Shown here: piece after piece, positions 8,219 through 18,500 of the stretch
Position numbering within the stretch: position 1 is the first letter of the stretch
How the letters are laid out: every line of letters begins with the position of its first letter
From: an uncultured Collinsella sp.
Lineage (GTDB): Bacteria > Actinomycetota > Coriobacteriia > Coriobacteriales > Coriobacteriaceae
Direction: 5' to 3'
Assembly: GCA_900544135.1 (NCBI GenBank)
Contig: UQTU01000003.1
Coordinates: forward strand, 1-64,000
DNA length: 64,000 nt
Made by a program: the position numbers and the translations under genes
The notes under the pieces: generated by a model
The model's database searches: none
Seen by the model: the letters and a program-made list of their open reading frames with translations, nothing else
Told to the model about the DNA's origin: nothing

Positions 8219-10906
8219 TTACCGCAGAAGCAGCCTGACTGCCTCGGAGGCTTGCGTCGAACCGTCTTCGAGGGAGACTAAGCATCGGAACAGCCTCTTT
8301 GCCAAGCCTTCGGTTGCAATGAAACTCATGGTGCAACTTTTCGAGGTGACACCTCCGATTGCGGTGTTGTACCAGGTCCTGCCTCCGTTGTCAGAACATT
8401 GCCATTGAAATGCGGCCGCGTGCTCAGCGTCGATTGAGAACGAGGCCTCAATTCCTACGCTCGTTGCGCAGTCTTTCGGCTGCGTGGTGATCCTCTCTTT
8501 ATTTGACAATAACGAGAGTTTGGCGTTTTGAGTCGCGGCCGTTGTTCCATCCTGGAAGGTGACAACGCACCTGTAGAGACGTTTCGCAAGTGCGGGACTG
8601 GCGGTGAACCGCAGCGTAGGCTGCTTTGAGGCGGCATTGCCAATCCCGGTGTCGTACCAGCCCTTTCCATCATTGTCGGAACATTGCCACTGGTACGAGA
8701 TGGCACCTAGGGCTCGCACGGAGAAAGAGGCTTCGGATCCTGTCGAGGCAGCTGTGTCTCGCGGTTGCCCGGTTATTTGGTTAGCGCTTAGTTTTAGTTG
8801 CGCAGTGCTTGAAGCCGAGCTAGTCCCATCAGGGAAGAACGCCAAGCATCTATAGCGGCGTTTTGTCAATCCCGTACTTGCAGTGAACTCGATTCTCGCC
8901 TGCGTGGAAGTCTCACCTCCGATTCCTGTGTTGTACCATGTTCTGCCCTCATTGTCGGAGCATTGCCACTGGAACGAAGTAGCCCGCTCTGCTTCGATGG
9001 CGAAGAACGCTGTTGACCCTGCGGTAGTTGTGCAGTCTTCGGGCTGGGAGCTGATGGCGTATCGGGCGACAAGGACGAGGCGTGCGGGCTCGCTTGCGAG
9101 GGTGCTGCTGTTTGGGAACGAGACTAGGCAGCGGTAGAGCCTCTTCGCGAGCTGGGCATTGGATGCAAACCTCAGGGTTTTCTGCCTGGAAGTTTCGCCG
9201 CCTATACCCGTGTTGTACCAACTCGAACCTCCGTTGTCGGAGCATTGCCATTGGAACGATGTCGCGCTTGGTGCCGTTACGGTGAATTCGGCTTGGGCTC
9301 CGCTGTATAATTCACAGTCCTTCGGCATGGTTGTTATGGCGTACGTGGTCTCATAGCTTGCCATGAAGTCGTACTTGGCGCTCCATTTGCTGTTCGATTC
9401 TTTTGTGACGCTAGATGCTGCCATAAGCTCAACTTTTGCGCCATCAGTCTTCCACTCCCTCAGATTCATCGCATAAGCAACAATCCCATTCTGAATTCCC
9501 GAGATGCTCGGCGGGAACGACTGGTTATCAGCATCAATAGAAAAGCTTTCTGCCTTAGCATCCAAGTGCTGCTGAATACGGTCGGCATACTTTTCGGCCC
9601 ATTCATCAGCCTTGCCGTTTCGCACAAAGTAATTGTTGGATAGGTCGGTCGAGCGGTAGGCGTAGTCGGTCTTCTGGTAGTTAGCCGTGTGGTCGGAGTG
9701 GGCGATTGCCATGAGCTCGTCAGTCAGGCCAAAGTACAGATGGCGCTGGTCCAGGTCCCCGTACCAGTTGTCGCTGGTGTCGTCCCAGGTTAGGTCCATC
9801 TGGCACCATTTGCCGTCGATCTTTACGGCGTTCCAGGTGTGGCCGTTGCCGGTGATGCGGCCGTTGGCGATGCCCGCGGCGTCAAGGAGCTTGGAGTAGA
9901 TGCGCTGGTAGCTCTCGCAGGTGCCCTGGTGGCGCGTGAGGCCGCTTTCGGCCGAGCACCAGTTGAGGCTGTGGTCGTACTCCAGCTGGTCAAGAGTCCA
10001 GTCGTGCAGCCACAGGGCGCGGGCGTAGTCGGACCCGTCGGTATCGGCGCTGCATTTGTCGACTGCGGACTTCACGATGGCGCTGACCGCCGGATAGGCG
10101 TCGTCGTTCGCGCTCGCAAACACGTTTGAGCGCAGATAGTACACGCCGGCCGCCTTATCCATCAGGTAAAAGCGCAGGTAATAGGTGCCGCTAGCGGTCA
10201 TTTCGAACTGGTAGTCGTGCGATGTGCATTCGCCGGTGTATTGCTGCCACTGGTTACGGCTGGGGTCGGCAACGCTTTCGCTGCTACCGTCGGGATCCAT
10301 ATACGTCGGTGCGTCCATGCGGAATTGGTACGCACCGCTTCCGCCCGTCGTAGTCACATGGAACGTGGTCTCCTGGCCGAGCCTCGGGTCGTTCCATTGG
10401 ACGGTGAGCGTGATGTCGCCGCTTTGCGCGGTGGTGCTGTGCTGGTAGTTCGCGGCCGCGTTCGCCGGTTTGATTTCAAATGGGATCGCGCAGGTGCCGC
10501 TGTAGTTCTGGTCGTCGGCGGTCACAACGGCGGTCGCCTGACCGATGGCTACGTTGTTCTCGTAGGCGACAGTGTACTGGTCGCTCGGCACGGTCGACGA
10601 CGTGACGGTGGGCATCACGGGATTGCCCGTGTAGCGAATGTCGGTGTCCTCGATACTGAACATGCTGGCGTCGATCGGCTGCGTTGCGTTGGCCGTTACA
10701 TTGGTGCCGGAGGCGGCGCTGATTTGATCGTTTGCCCGGGCTTGGCCCGACGTGGTTTCGGCTGGGCTCTCGTTAGGTTTGCCGGCGCTTTGCGCGGCGG
10801 GTTCTGGCGCACTGGCGATTTCGGCAAGCGCGGGTGACGGGATAAAACCAACCGTCATTACGAGCGAGAGCGCGATGGAAAGGACGCAGGAGGCAGGCTT
10901 ACGCAT
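8219..10906 (-). CDS. Secreted transglutaminase-like protein with four C-terminal Ig-like repeats
   Basis: The product (895 residues) begins with a clear Sec signal peptide, MRKPASCVLSIALSLVM with cleavage near PALA/E at about residue 28. Then come an Ig-like stretch (about 85-155), a transglutaminase-like cysteine-protease fold with a likely triad Cys330 (GTCESYQR), His356 (GHTWNAVK) and Asp371 (MDLTWDD), and four repeats of about 87 residues in the last ~360. Each repeat has QPxDC, FQWQCSDN, WYNTGIGG and KRLYRCL blocks. There is no LPXTG or other anchor: the protein ends inside the last repeat. It is probably secreted and may bind or modify cell-wall or host proteins. The start was chosen for the signal peptide and an AAAAGGGG site. 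Confidence 0.88.
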   Translation of the reverse strand: MRKPASCVLSIALSLVMTVGFIPSPALAEIASAPEPAAQSAGKPNESPAETTSGQARANDQISAASGTNVTANATQPIDASMFSIEDTDIRYTGNPVMPTVTSSTVPSDQYTVAYENNVAIGQATAVVTADDQNYSGTCAIPFEIKPANAAANYQHSTTAQSGDITLTVQWNDPRLGQETTFHVTTTGGSGAYQFRMDAPTYMDPDGSSESVADPSRNQWQQYTGECTSHDYQFEMTASGTYYLRFYLMDKAAGVYYLRSNVFASANDDAYPAVSAIVKSAVDKCSADTDGSDYARALWLHDWTLDQLEYDHSLNWCSAESGLTRHQGTCESYQRIYSKLLDAAGIANGRITGNGHTWNAVKIDGKWCQMDLTWDDTSDNWYGDLDQRHLYFGLTDELMAIAHSDHTANYQKTDYAYRSTDLSNNYFVRNGKADEWAEKYADRIQQHLDAKAESFSIDADNQSFPPSISGIQNGIVAYAMNLREWKTDGAKVELMAASSVTKESNSKWSAKYDFMASYETTYAITTMPKDCELYSGAQAEFTVTAPSATSFQWQCSDNGGSSWYNTGIGGETSRQKTLRFASNAQLAKRLYRCLVSFPNSSTLASEPARLVLVARYAISSQPEDCTTTAGSTAFFAIEAERATSFQWQCSDNEGRTWYNTGIGGETSTQARIEFTASTGLTKRRYRCLAFFPDGTSSASSTAQLKLSANQITGQPRDTAASTGSEASFSVRALGAISYQWQCSDNDGKGWYDTGIGNAASKQPTLRFTASPALAKRLYRCVVTFQDGTTAATQNAKLSLLSNKERITTQPKDCATSVGIEASFSIDAEHAAAFQWQCSDNGGRTWYNTAIGGVTSKSCTMSFIATEGLAKRLFRCLVSLEDGSTQASEAVRLLLR

Positions 10907-11604
10907 GACGGCCCCTTTTCTGTAATCGGAACAGGTACGATTCTGCAAGCGTACCGGCATTTCAACGATTGCAGTATAAACGAAAAACCGCAGGTTGTAG
11001 ACGAGTTTGGCGTGTTTCAAGGGCGCGGTAAGCATTTGCCTTTCCAAGCGATGTTGCGAACGCAGACTGGTGATTGCTTGCTGGCTTGTGGTGGTGTTTG
11101 GGTTGCTAAGCGAGGGCTGCTTGTTGCGTGGGTTGGTTTTATTGGTGTGGGTTTGGACACTGTATGGAGATGACGATGGCTGGAGCGGGGTAGGGAGTTG
11201 TGGTGCGGATTGGGGATGCTGGGTGGCTGGCCGATTGCGTGCAACGGCCTAACGCGTTGTTTGCGGTGCACGGCCAATAGATCTCTGTAGGGGGCCTACC
11301 CAACGTAAGGCGTCTGAAGGCATTTCCCTGGAAGCTCGGGCTTCCTGGATATCTTGGCGATTAAGATTCGCCCCATGCTCAGCCGGCATATAGAATGGAC
11401 TGTGGACGTGACGATTGCCTGCTGCTGACATGTTGGTTAATCGACGATGATGGCAGCGACGGAGATTGATTGGGGCAGTCGGCATGTTCGCGAGCGAAAA
11501 GGCGGCCCTGCTCGGCGATGTGCCGACTTTTATTGTAGCGAAGGCGTTGGTGACGCCGAGAGGCGGCAAGGCCGACAAAACTATTGCGAAGGCAAGGGAT
11601 CAAC
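10907..11604. other. Gene-poor interval at the left edge of the defence-type island
   Basis: No full gene is supported across this ~700-base stretch. The first part should hold the promoter of the minus-strand secreted protein. Near the right end, a short coding-like frame runs into the DUF262 gene and is listed separately. Elsewhere all frames are broken by stops or look non-coding. No tRNA, integrase or attachment-site repeat was seen. Confidence 0.5.
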
Positions 11605-11615
11605 ATGGCATTTGA
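11484..11615 (+). CDS. Short coding-like frame, possible gene remnant or leader peptide
   Basis: A 43-residue frame beginning MFASEKAALLGDVPTF and ending KARDQHGI. Its amino-acid composition looks like real protein, and the coding-like character begins about ten codons before the ATG (RLIGAVG), so it may be the 3' end of a lost gene. It ends 11 bases inside the DUF262 gene in another frame, so it could also be a coupled leader. I do not recognise the sequence. Confidence 0.3.
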   Translation: MFASEKAALLGDVPTFIVAKALVTPRGGKADKTIAKARDQHGI

Positions 11616-13254
11616 AGCACGTCAGAGTACGGTTGGAAAGCTGCTTAATGACTCAATCTATAGAATCCCTCGCAATCAGCGCGCTTACGTGTGGGATGAG
11701 CATAACTGGAAAGATCTATTCGAAGACATCAAGCTTGTGACAGAGGAAGTTGCTACGTCGCATTTCATCGGTTCGATAGTGCTGATGGAGGAAGAAGAAG
11801 AAGACAGCCTCGGGGTTTTTACAATAATTGATGGTCAACAAAGAGTTATTACCCTAACGCTCTTGCTGTCTAGCCTCATGTTCGCTTTCAAGAAAAGGAA
11901 TATGATTAACCACGCTAATGGCACAAAAAAATATCTAGTGGCGATAGATACTAAGGATGTTGAGCACGCGATCGTCGCTCCGGAGAATCATTTATCATTA
12001 ACGAGGATCGTCGAAGGAGTAATTGCTATCTCTCCTGAAGATGCGGCTGCCATGTCTGCTGTGGCTTTCTCGAAGAGCAAACGCGCGTCCGGATCAAAAG
12101 ACGAACTGATCGTTAAAGCCTTCCAATATTTCAGTGCAAGTTTCGCCAAGATGAAGGATGAGGAGTTGCTGGCCTTCAGGGATGCGGTCATTTCTGTCGC
12201 ATATGTAAACATCAAATCATCGTCTGAGGAAGATTCGTACACAATATTCGAAATATTGAATGCGCGAGGTATCGAGCTTGAGGACCATGAGCTTCTGAAG
12301 AACTATATTATGCGCTATATCCATCCTATAGAAAAGCGCGATGATGCAAAACAGGTATGGTCGGAAATTGAAGCAACAGTCGGCTCGAACATGAAAGCTT
12401 TTTTGCGTCACTATGCAATTCAAAAATATCGCCTAGGTCAAGGCGACAAGGATGGAGCATATAAGAAAATAAGGGATTTTACGGATCCAAAGAAGGCTGC
12501 TGATCTTCTCTATGATTTAAGGCTAAAAGCCGGATATTATGCAGAGATTGTCGAGCCAACCAGCGATGACAGAAATGCGGAAATCTTGAGTTTCTTAAGA
12601 ACACACAATGTCCGCGTCTTCAGGCCGCTTCTTATGAGTTTAATGCACGCTCGCGAAATAGAGCAGCTAACGAGCGAGCAGTATGATGATGCGATTGGAT
12701 TTATTTACCGGTTCTATATTTGCTATAAGATAATCGGGGGAATGGAGTCGAACCACCTATCGGATTCGATCGTGAAACACTCATACGCAATCGAGTTGAA
12801 CTGCACCCAGCAAGTGTTAGATGAGTGGAAAAATAGTTTTAACGAAAAACTGCCTTCAGAAGAAACATTTCGAATTAATCTCCTTTCGCTTGGATGGTCT
12901 CATTCGTGGCCGTTGTATAGCGAAACAAAGTTGAAGGATCGCTGCAAGTTGGTCCTTGCCTTGCTCGAGGAGCTTAAGTCTGGTGTTAGGGTTTCTGAGG
13001 CATTCACAATAGAGCACATTCTTCCGGATTCGCAGGCTCAGGAAAACTCGATTATTGGGAACTTGCTCATGCTAGAAGAGCGACTTAACGCGAAATGTAA
13101 AGACAAATCGCTTAAGGAAAAGCTGCCCATATACGCTGAATCGCGTTATGCCACTACAAGAGCTTTTGCTAAACGCTATGCGAATGGTTGTTTTGACGTT
13201 AAGAAGCGCGTTGATTTTATCGCGAAAGATTTGTTTGAAATGGTCATCCACTAG
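11605..13254 (+). CDS. DUF262/DUF1524 protein (GmrSD-like, ParB-fold NTPase plus HNH-type nuclease)
   Basis: The 549-residue protein has both halves of a GmrSD-like enzyme. The DUF262 part shows IPRNQRAYVWD (residues 21-31) and the diagnostic DGQQR at 76-80. The C-terminal DUF1524 part contains FTIEHILPDS with His471 and a downstream asparagine-rich block (IIGNLLMLEERLNAKCK), the His-Me finger nuclease signature. Known relatives restrict phage with modified DNA or act in other defence systems. ATG 11605 follows AAGGGAT; six in-frame codons upstream lack support. The gene is clearly A/T-richer than its neighbours, which suits recent transfer. The exact target is unknown. Confidence 0.88.
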   Translation: MAFEARQSTVGKLLNDSIYRIPRNQRAYVWDEHNWKDLFEDIKLVTEEVATSHFIGSIVLMEEEEEDSLGVFTIIDGQQRVITLTLLLSSLMFAFKKRNMINHANGTKKYLVAIDTKDVEHAIVAPENHLSLTRIVEGVIAISPEDAAAMSAVAFSKSKRASGSKDELIVKAFQYFSASFAKMKDEELLAFRDAVISVAYVNIKSSSEEDSYTIFEILNARGIELEDHELLKNYIMRYIHPIEKRDDAKQVWSEIEATVGSNMKAFLRHYAIQKYRLGQGDKDGAYKKIRDFTDPKKAADLLYDLRLKAGYYAEIVEPTSDDRNAEILSFLRTHNVRVFRPLLMSLMHAREIEQLTSEQYDDAIGFIYRFYICYKIIGGMESNHLSDSIVKHSYAIELNCTQQVLDEWKNSFNEKLPSEETFRINLLSLGWSHSWPLYSETKLKDRCKLVLALLEELKSGVRVSEAFTIEHILPDSQAQENSIIGNLLMLEERLNAKCKDKSLKEKLPIYAESRYATTRAFAKRYANGCFDVKKRVDFIAKDLFEMVIH

Positions 13255-13422
13255 CTTGCACCGCGCGGCCGCGGCGCTTGAGCTCGTCAAGAAGTGCATC
13301 GACCCGGCGATAAGGCGGCAGGCCGAAGGGTTCGAATGGGATCCGAAAGCGCTGGAGTAGGCTCTCGCGTGGCCATAGGAAAGGTAAGGGTGGAAACCGA
13401 TGGCGGACAAGGAGCGACCAAG
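13255..13422 (+). pseudogene. 3' remnant of a lost gene between DUF262 and KAP genes
   Basis: Immediately after the DUF262 stop, a G/C-rich frame reads ALELVKKCIDPAIRRQAEG and ends at a TAG at 13358-13360 after WDPKALE. It looks like a genuine protein C-terminus without a start of its own; the frame upstream is only the shadow of the DUF262 gene. The abrupt change from A/T-rich to G/C-rich sequence at about 13255 suggests a recombination junction. The parent family is not recognised. Confidence 0.4.
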
Positions 13423-15258
13423 GTGAACGAGGATGACATCATCGGCGTCGTGAGGGAGTACCTCGAGGACAAGGAGAACTCGTACGCCCTCATGCTTACC
13501 GGGGAATGGGGATGCGGGAAAACCTACTTTGTCGAGCACGCACTGACCGAGAAGCTGGAGGAGGATGAGAGCCGGCATCCCGTCGTGGTGGCGTCCGCCT
13601 ACGGCGCCAAGGACTTAGCGGAGCTCTGCGGGGCGATTGAGTCTGGTTTCATCTCGAAATACGCCATAGGGTGCGCGGCCGGCGGGGAGAGGGGCAGGTG
13701 GGATTCACTCGTCGGGTTCGCCAAGGACACGGGAATATCGTTCCTCGGGAAAAAGATCAGGGAGCTGGAGAAGAAGGCGGGCGTCGATCTCAAGATGGCG
13801 CCGCTGAATGCCGTGAACCTCATCATCGGCCCCGAGACCCTCCTCGTCATAGACGACGTGGAGAGGTGCGACATGGGCATTCGCGAGCTGCTCGGGGCGG
13901 TCGACCACCTCGTCGTCGGCTGCAGGAAGAAGGTCCTCCTCGTCTGCAACGAGGATGAGTGGAGGAAAGGGCTAGGACCGAAGGGGGAGAAGGGGACGAC
14001 CAGGGAGTACGAGAGCCTCATCGAGAAGACCGTCTGGCGGAAGTGCCGGTTCAGGCCCTCGGTCGGCTCGGTTGTGGAACGCGTTCTGGGAGGCGTGCTG
14101 GGCGGCATCTACCCAGGCGCGCTCGAGGACGCCGTTTCGGCGATTGAAGGAAGCGAATCGCCGAACTTGCGATCCCTCAGCAAGATGCGCCCCGTGCTGG
14201 TCGGGATGAAGGAATCCGGGTTCTTCGCTGAACCCACCGACCCGGAGTCTGCCAGGGCAGTTTTCAAAGAGGCTTTCGGCTTTGCAGCGGGGGCGGCGAA
14301 GGGGATGCGCATCGGGCCTCCGTCAAGCCGGGAGGATTCCATCCTTAGGGGTGGCATTTTCGAGTCGCGCCGGCTCAAATACGCCGCTCTGGACTTCATC
14401 CCCCGCTTTTTCGAGAGGTGTGAGGGGGTCGATTCCAAGCATGTTCGTTCCTGCCTGGAAGATTACCTTGCGACCTTTCATCCCGACGGGCCGGCCGCGC
14501 GGAAAGCTATTGAATGTATCGACGGCATCAGACACGCCACTTTCCGCGATGCCGATGTCCCTGGCATGGTGGAGACTATAGTCGCCGGGATTGTCCCCGG
14601 GGACGGGAGCCGCGGCTTGTCGTTCGACGTCTATCCCGACGTCCTGCGTGCCGTCAAAGGCATTGCGGGGGAATTTGCTGACGCCTTTCCCGAAGGGGTC
14701 GCGCCGCTCGTCAAGGCGATGGAATCCTCCATTGGACGGGATCCCGAGTCTGCAGTGAGGTCAATCGGAAAGAATCGAGTCGAATGGCAGGAGATCCCTT
14801 TCGACTCGAGCGAAGCGCATGAGATTCCGGCTTTGGAGGAGGTCGACAGGCTGAGGGAGCTCGCCTTGACGACGCTACGCGAACGGGAGTCGGAGTCTCT
14901 TGGCAACGTCCTGAAAAACGCCCCCGACCAATTCGCGACGAAGCTCTATCTGGCTTTCTCGAAATCAGATGACTGGTCGGAACCCATCCTGTCGCTCATT
15001 TCCCTCGACACTTCCCTCCTCGCGAGGGCGATGGAGAAGATGCCTCCCGAAGATATTCGGCTTGTGCACAGTGTCCTTTTTCCGGGCGACCACATGAGGT
15101 CGTGCACGGCCTCGCTCGAGGGCGAGGACAGGAAGGCCCTCGTAGCTTGGGCCAAGAGGCTCGGATCGGAGATCGGCAAGGTCGAGACCATGGAGTATTA
15201 CCAAAGGATCTATTTCGACGCCATATCCAAGAGTCTCGAATGTCTTGCCGATATTTAG
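13423..15258 (+). CDS. KAP-type P-loop ATPase, probable defence protein
   Basis: A 611-residue P-loop protein. Walker A is LTGEWGCGKT (residues 25-34), with the G-x-W-G-x-GK form characteristic of KAP NTPases, and Walker B is LLVIDDVERC (Asp144-Asp145). No transmembrane insertion is evident, unlike many KAP proteins, so it is probably soluble. The C-terminal ~350 residues are helical and unrecognised. GTG 13423 was chosen because AAGGAG lies eight bases before it; a GTG at 13369 is an alternative. G/C content is high, unlike the DUF262 gene before it. KAP ATPases often occur in phage-defence loci; the role here is inferred from context. Confidence 0.75.
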   Translation: MNEDDIIGVVREYLEDKENSYALMLTGEWGCGKTYFVEHALTEKLEEDESRHPVVVASAYGAKDLAELCGAIESGFISKYAIGCAAGGERGRWDSLVGFAKDTGISFLGKKIRELEKKAGVDLKMAPLNAVNLIIGPETLLVIDDVERCDMGIRELLGAVDHLVVGCRKKVLLVCNEDEWRKGLGPKGEKGTTREYESLIEKTVWRKCRFRPSVGSVVERVLGGVLGGIYPGALEDAVSAIEGSESPNLRSLSKMRPVLVGMKESGFFAEPTDPESARAVFKEAFGFAAGAAKGMRIGPPSSREDSILRGGIFESRRLKYAALDFIPRFFERCEGVDSKHVRSCLEDYLATFHPDGPAARKAIECIDGIRHATFRDADVPGMVETIVAGIVPGDGSRGLSFDVYPDVLRAVKGIAGEFADAFPEGVAPLVKAMESSIGRDPESAVRSIGKNRVEWQEIPFDSSEAHEIPALEEVDRLRELALTTLRERESESLGNVLKNAPDQFATKLYLAFSKSDDWSEPILSLISLDTSLLARAMEKMPPEDIRLVHSVLFPGDHMRSCTASLEGEDRKALVAWAKRLGSEIGKVETMEYYQRIYFDAISKSLECLADI

Positions 15259-15583
15259 GATCCGCAGCTTTTGCCAAGTTGAAACGTGGCTTAGGATTTG
15301 CAGAAGATCTTCTAATGGCAGTCTTACGACAAGGACGAGGATGCCCTAATGCCTTGCCCAGGCTCCATCCAGCTCCGCCGCGCAGCTCTCGAACACGCAC
15401 CTAACGGCGGCCATTTCCGACGGGGTCACGCGCCCTCCGCTCGCCTTATCCGAGGGCCTATGCGGCGGGGCTTGACTTCGAGGACGTCGTCGACTCGTCC
15501 CTCGAGCTTGTAAGGCTTGCTTAGGTAGGCGGACTAGAGTAAGAAAAGAGAAATCAAAAGGCGAATTTATCGCGAGGAGCAAA
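15259..15583. other. Gene-free stretch with decayed coding fragments
   Basis: No intact gene. Several short coding-like pieces occur in different frames: FAKLKRGLGFAEDLLMAV near 15270-15330, and LDFEDVVDSSLELVRLA ending at the TAG at 15522-15524. On the minus strand a piece ending CAAELDGAWARH (stop at 15346) also looks protein-like. This suggests one or more genes broken by frameshifts. The last ~60 bases are A/T-rich and probably hold the promoter and ribosome-binding site of the next gene. Confidence 0.45.
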
Positions 15584-18500
15584 ATGTCCCAAATAAATCA
15601 GATCCAAGAAGAGCTAAGGCAGATCGAAGGCGGGCGTTTTCAAACACTAGCAAATCAGTATCTATATAGGAGATATTCGCTTAACAACATCATTGAATTA
15701 GGATCCCAATGCGGCACGGATAAAACCACGACCGGAGTGCCAGACATGTACTCCGTAGGAGAGAATGGACACTACCTCTTCGCGGCATACACAACCTCTA
15801 ATTCCGACATCCACAATAAGCTGCTAAATGATGCTAAAGACTGCCTCGACAGGAGCAAAACCGGAATCAATCCGCAACTCATAGATCGAATCATCCTGTG
15901 CCACACATACTTTCGCCTTTCACCTCTGGTACTCGAGGAGGTCCGTGCCATCGATCCACGGATAGAAATAATCGGGCCAGAGACAATTGCGAGCGACCTT
16001 GATGGAAAATACCCTGCGCTAGCGCATACGGTATTGGGCGTTCCACTCGGAAAGGGATCATTCATCGCCCCAGACCGCTTCATCGAGCGAAGCCTGAACG
16101 ACCGTTTCTCAACCGACCTGTCGAAGCTCCTCATGCACAGGGATTCCGAGTTTTCAGTCATCGTCGAATCGATAGAGCAAAACAAGGCAGTGGTGATTCA
16201 GGGGCAGTCTGGATCGGGGAAAACCAAGATCGCCCTCGACGCATGCCTCTCATTCAGCAAACGGCATCACTGGGATCTTCTTATCTTGGACTCTAGGTAT
16301 TCATCGCATCTCGACGATGATATCGAGCTGATTTTGTCGGAGTCGGAAAACATTATCCTTCTAGTCGATGATGCAAACGGCAACCTGTCACTTGAGCACT
16401 TGCTGGGAATCTGTTTGGAAAACAAAAAGCTAAAGATTGTCCTCACCTGCAGGAAGATGCACCGAAGCGAGTTGACCGCAAAAATCGGCAGTTATCTAAA
16501 TTTCAGAGAAATAGAGCTGGAGCCTCTAACCGCGGAAAATATAGAAGCGATACTCGAGACCGAATACAACATAAAAAACATAGCACTGAGGGAGAGAGTA
16601 TCGGCAATCGCAAACGGAAACCTGCGCTTGGCTATCATGGCAGCAAGCCTCATAGCAGACGGCAATTTCGAAGCCATCCAAGAGCCATACGATCTTCTGA
16701 ACATCTATATGAATTCCGCCTTAGCTGGGTACTCCAGCAGAGAGCAACGTCTCGCAGAGATCCTTGCAATCTACGACTGCTGCGATCTTATTGAAGGAGA
16801 CCCTTGTTATGAGGATCTCTTGGGCTTGGGGTACGACGACGCCGAGATTCGGGATTTTGCATCCAGATTGAACGACCAGGAAATCGTCACGATCCTTACC
16901 TCAGCCGGTGGCGTGCTAGCCATAAGGATGGAAGAGCAGAATCTTCGCGACTTCTTGATATGCCGCCACTTCGCAAAAGAAGGGAACGGCAGTTTTGCAG
17001 ATTTCATTCTGCATACCGCAGAAATGCCGAACGCGCCGTATCTCAAAGCCGCCAAGTCAATGGCTGAAGTATGCGGAAGTGCGAGCGTGTACGACTATCT
17101 TCGAAGGGAATGCGAGAAAGCTTGGGATGAAATAAAGAATCGGGATGAGCGAATTGCCGATCAGTTCATAATCACATTCAATCAACTCCTCCCCGTACAG
17201 GCGCTCGCCTTTGCCTCAAACCGCATCGAAAGTGCTGCTTGCGCTGACGTATCGGAAGAAATTCTCGGCATGAATTCGACATCGGACGGATCTATGCCCC
17301 TGCATATTTCCGTATCCCTGATGAACTCGAGCGAGTATTCGCAAACAGCCTCCGAGTTGTTCGTGAAGTGTGTAGAAAGAGGCACAGAGCGGGCGGCCGA
17401 GTACAACTGGGCATGCGGGCAAGACGGCGCTTTCGCTTACGATTTCGATCGTACGGGATTCGATTTGGAAAACAGCAAACTCGATGCCCTCGCTCAAAAA
17501 TATCAACAATCGCATTCCCGCAATGTTGCAGCATGTCTGATCGTCTTGACGAGTTCATACCTCTCTTCAAGGGTCCAGCGCGTTCGGCAAAACGGCATAA
17601 CGTACACATACAACACCCTGATCTTTAATTTCACATCAGAGCTGGCCGAGCTCCACGCCCATTGCTTCCGGGCGCTCTCCGTTCTAGTCGAAACCGAATT
17701 CAGCAGGCAAGTTAGATCCACCTTTCGGCAGCACTTCTCGTTCTATGGCAAAGAACCTGAAGCGGAGCATGCAGAAAACATGCATTCGGTGCTCTCGATG
17801 ATCGAAGATCTATTCCCCAAATATATAAGCGAAGACTCGACAATCGATCTCTCATGCAGCTTAAGCATCAACCAGATTTACGAAACATGCGCGCAGAATC
17901 CCCCTCTGAGCCTCGATGGGTTCCGCCAGAGCACATTCGACGCACTTGGCCTGGAGAACTCCGAGTCTCTCGTAGAGAAAGAACCGAGGATATCCGCGGA
18001 AGAGTTACCGCTAGAACGACTGACCGAAGCCCTGGGAAAGCTAGCCGAAGATTATGAGATTTCCGATAAAGAGTGGGAGTCGGGCAGGGCTATCGGAAAA
18101 GTCCTTCTGGAAATCGCCAAAAGGACCCCAGATACTGCCTCAAGCATAATCGCACGCAATATCGCTTCGTCGCCCTCGACGATCCCCGTCTCGTACGAAG
18201 CACTTGACCATCTTGCTGAAACCATCGGCAGGAAGGTCCTTAGAAACGAGCTGGGCGCGGTGATCGACGTGAGTGACCATCCGGCCCTGTTTGACTATCT
18301 TGATTTGCTAGCAATAAAGAACGGGCCCGACAAGGAGGAGCTCGACGAGATCCTCGCAAGACTCGATGACGGCAGAACGCATCTCTGCTTGGAAGATTTG
18401 GAGATAGTCGAGCCAAAGCATCCTGGCTATATCCTCAAATATGCTTCTAGGTTTTCCGAACGCACTCACAATGATGGGGTTTGGCGGTTTTTCGGCAACT

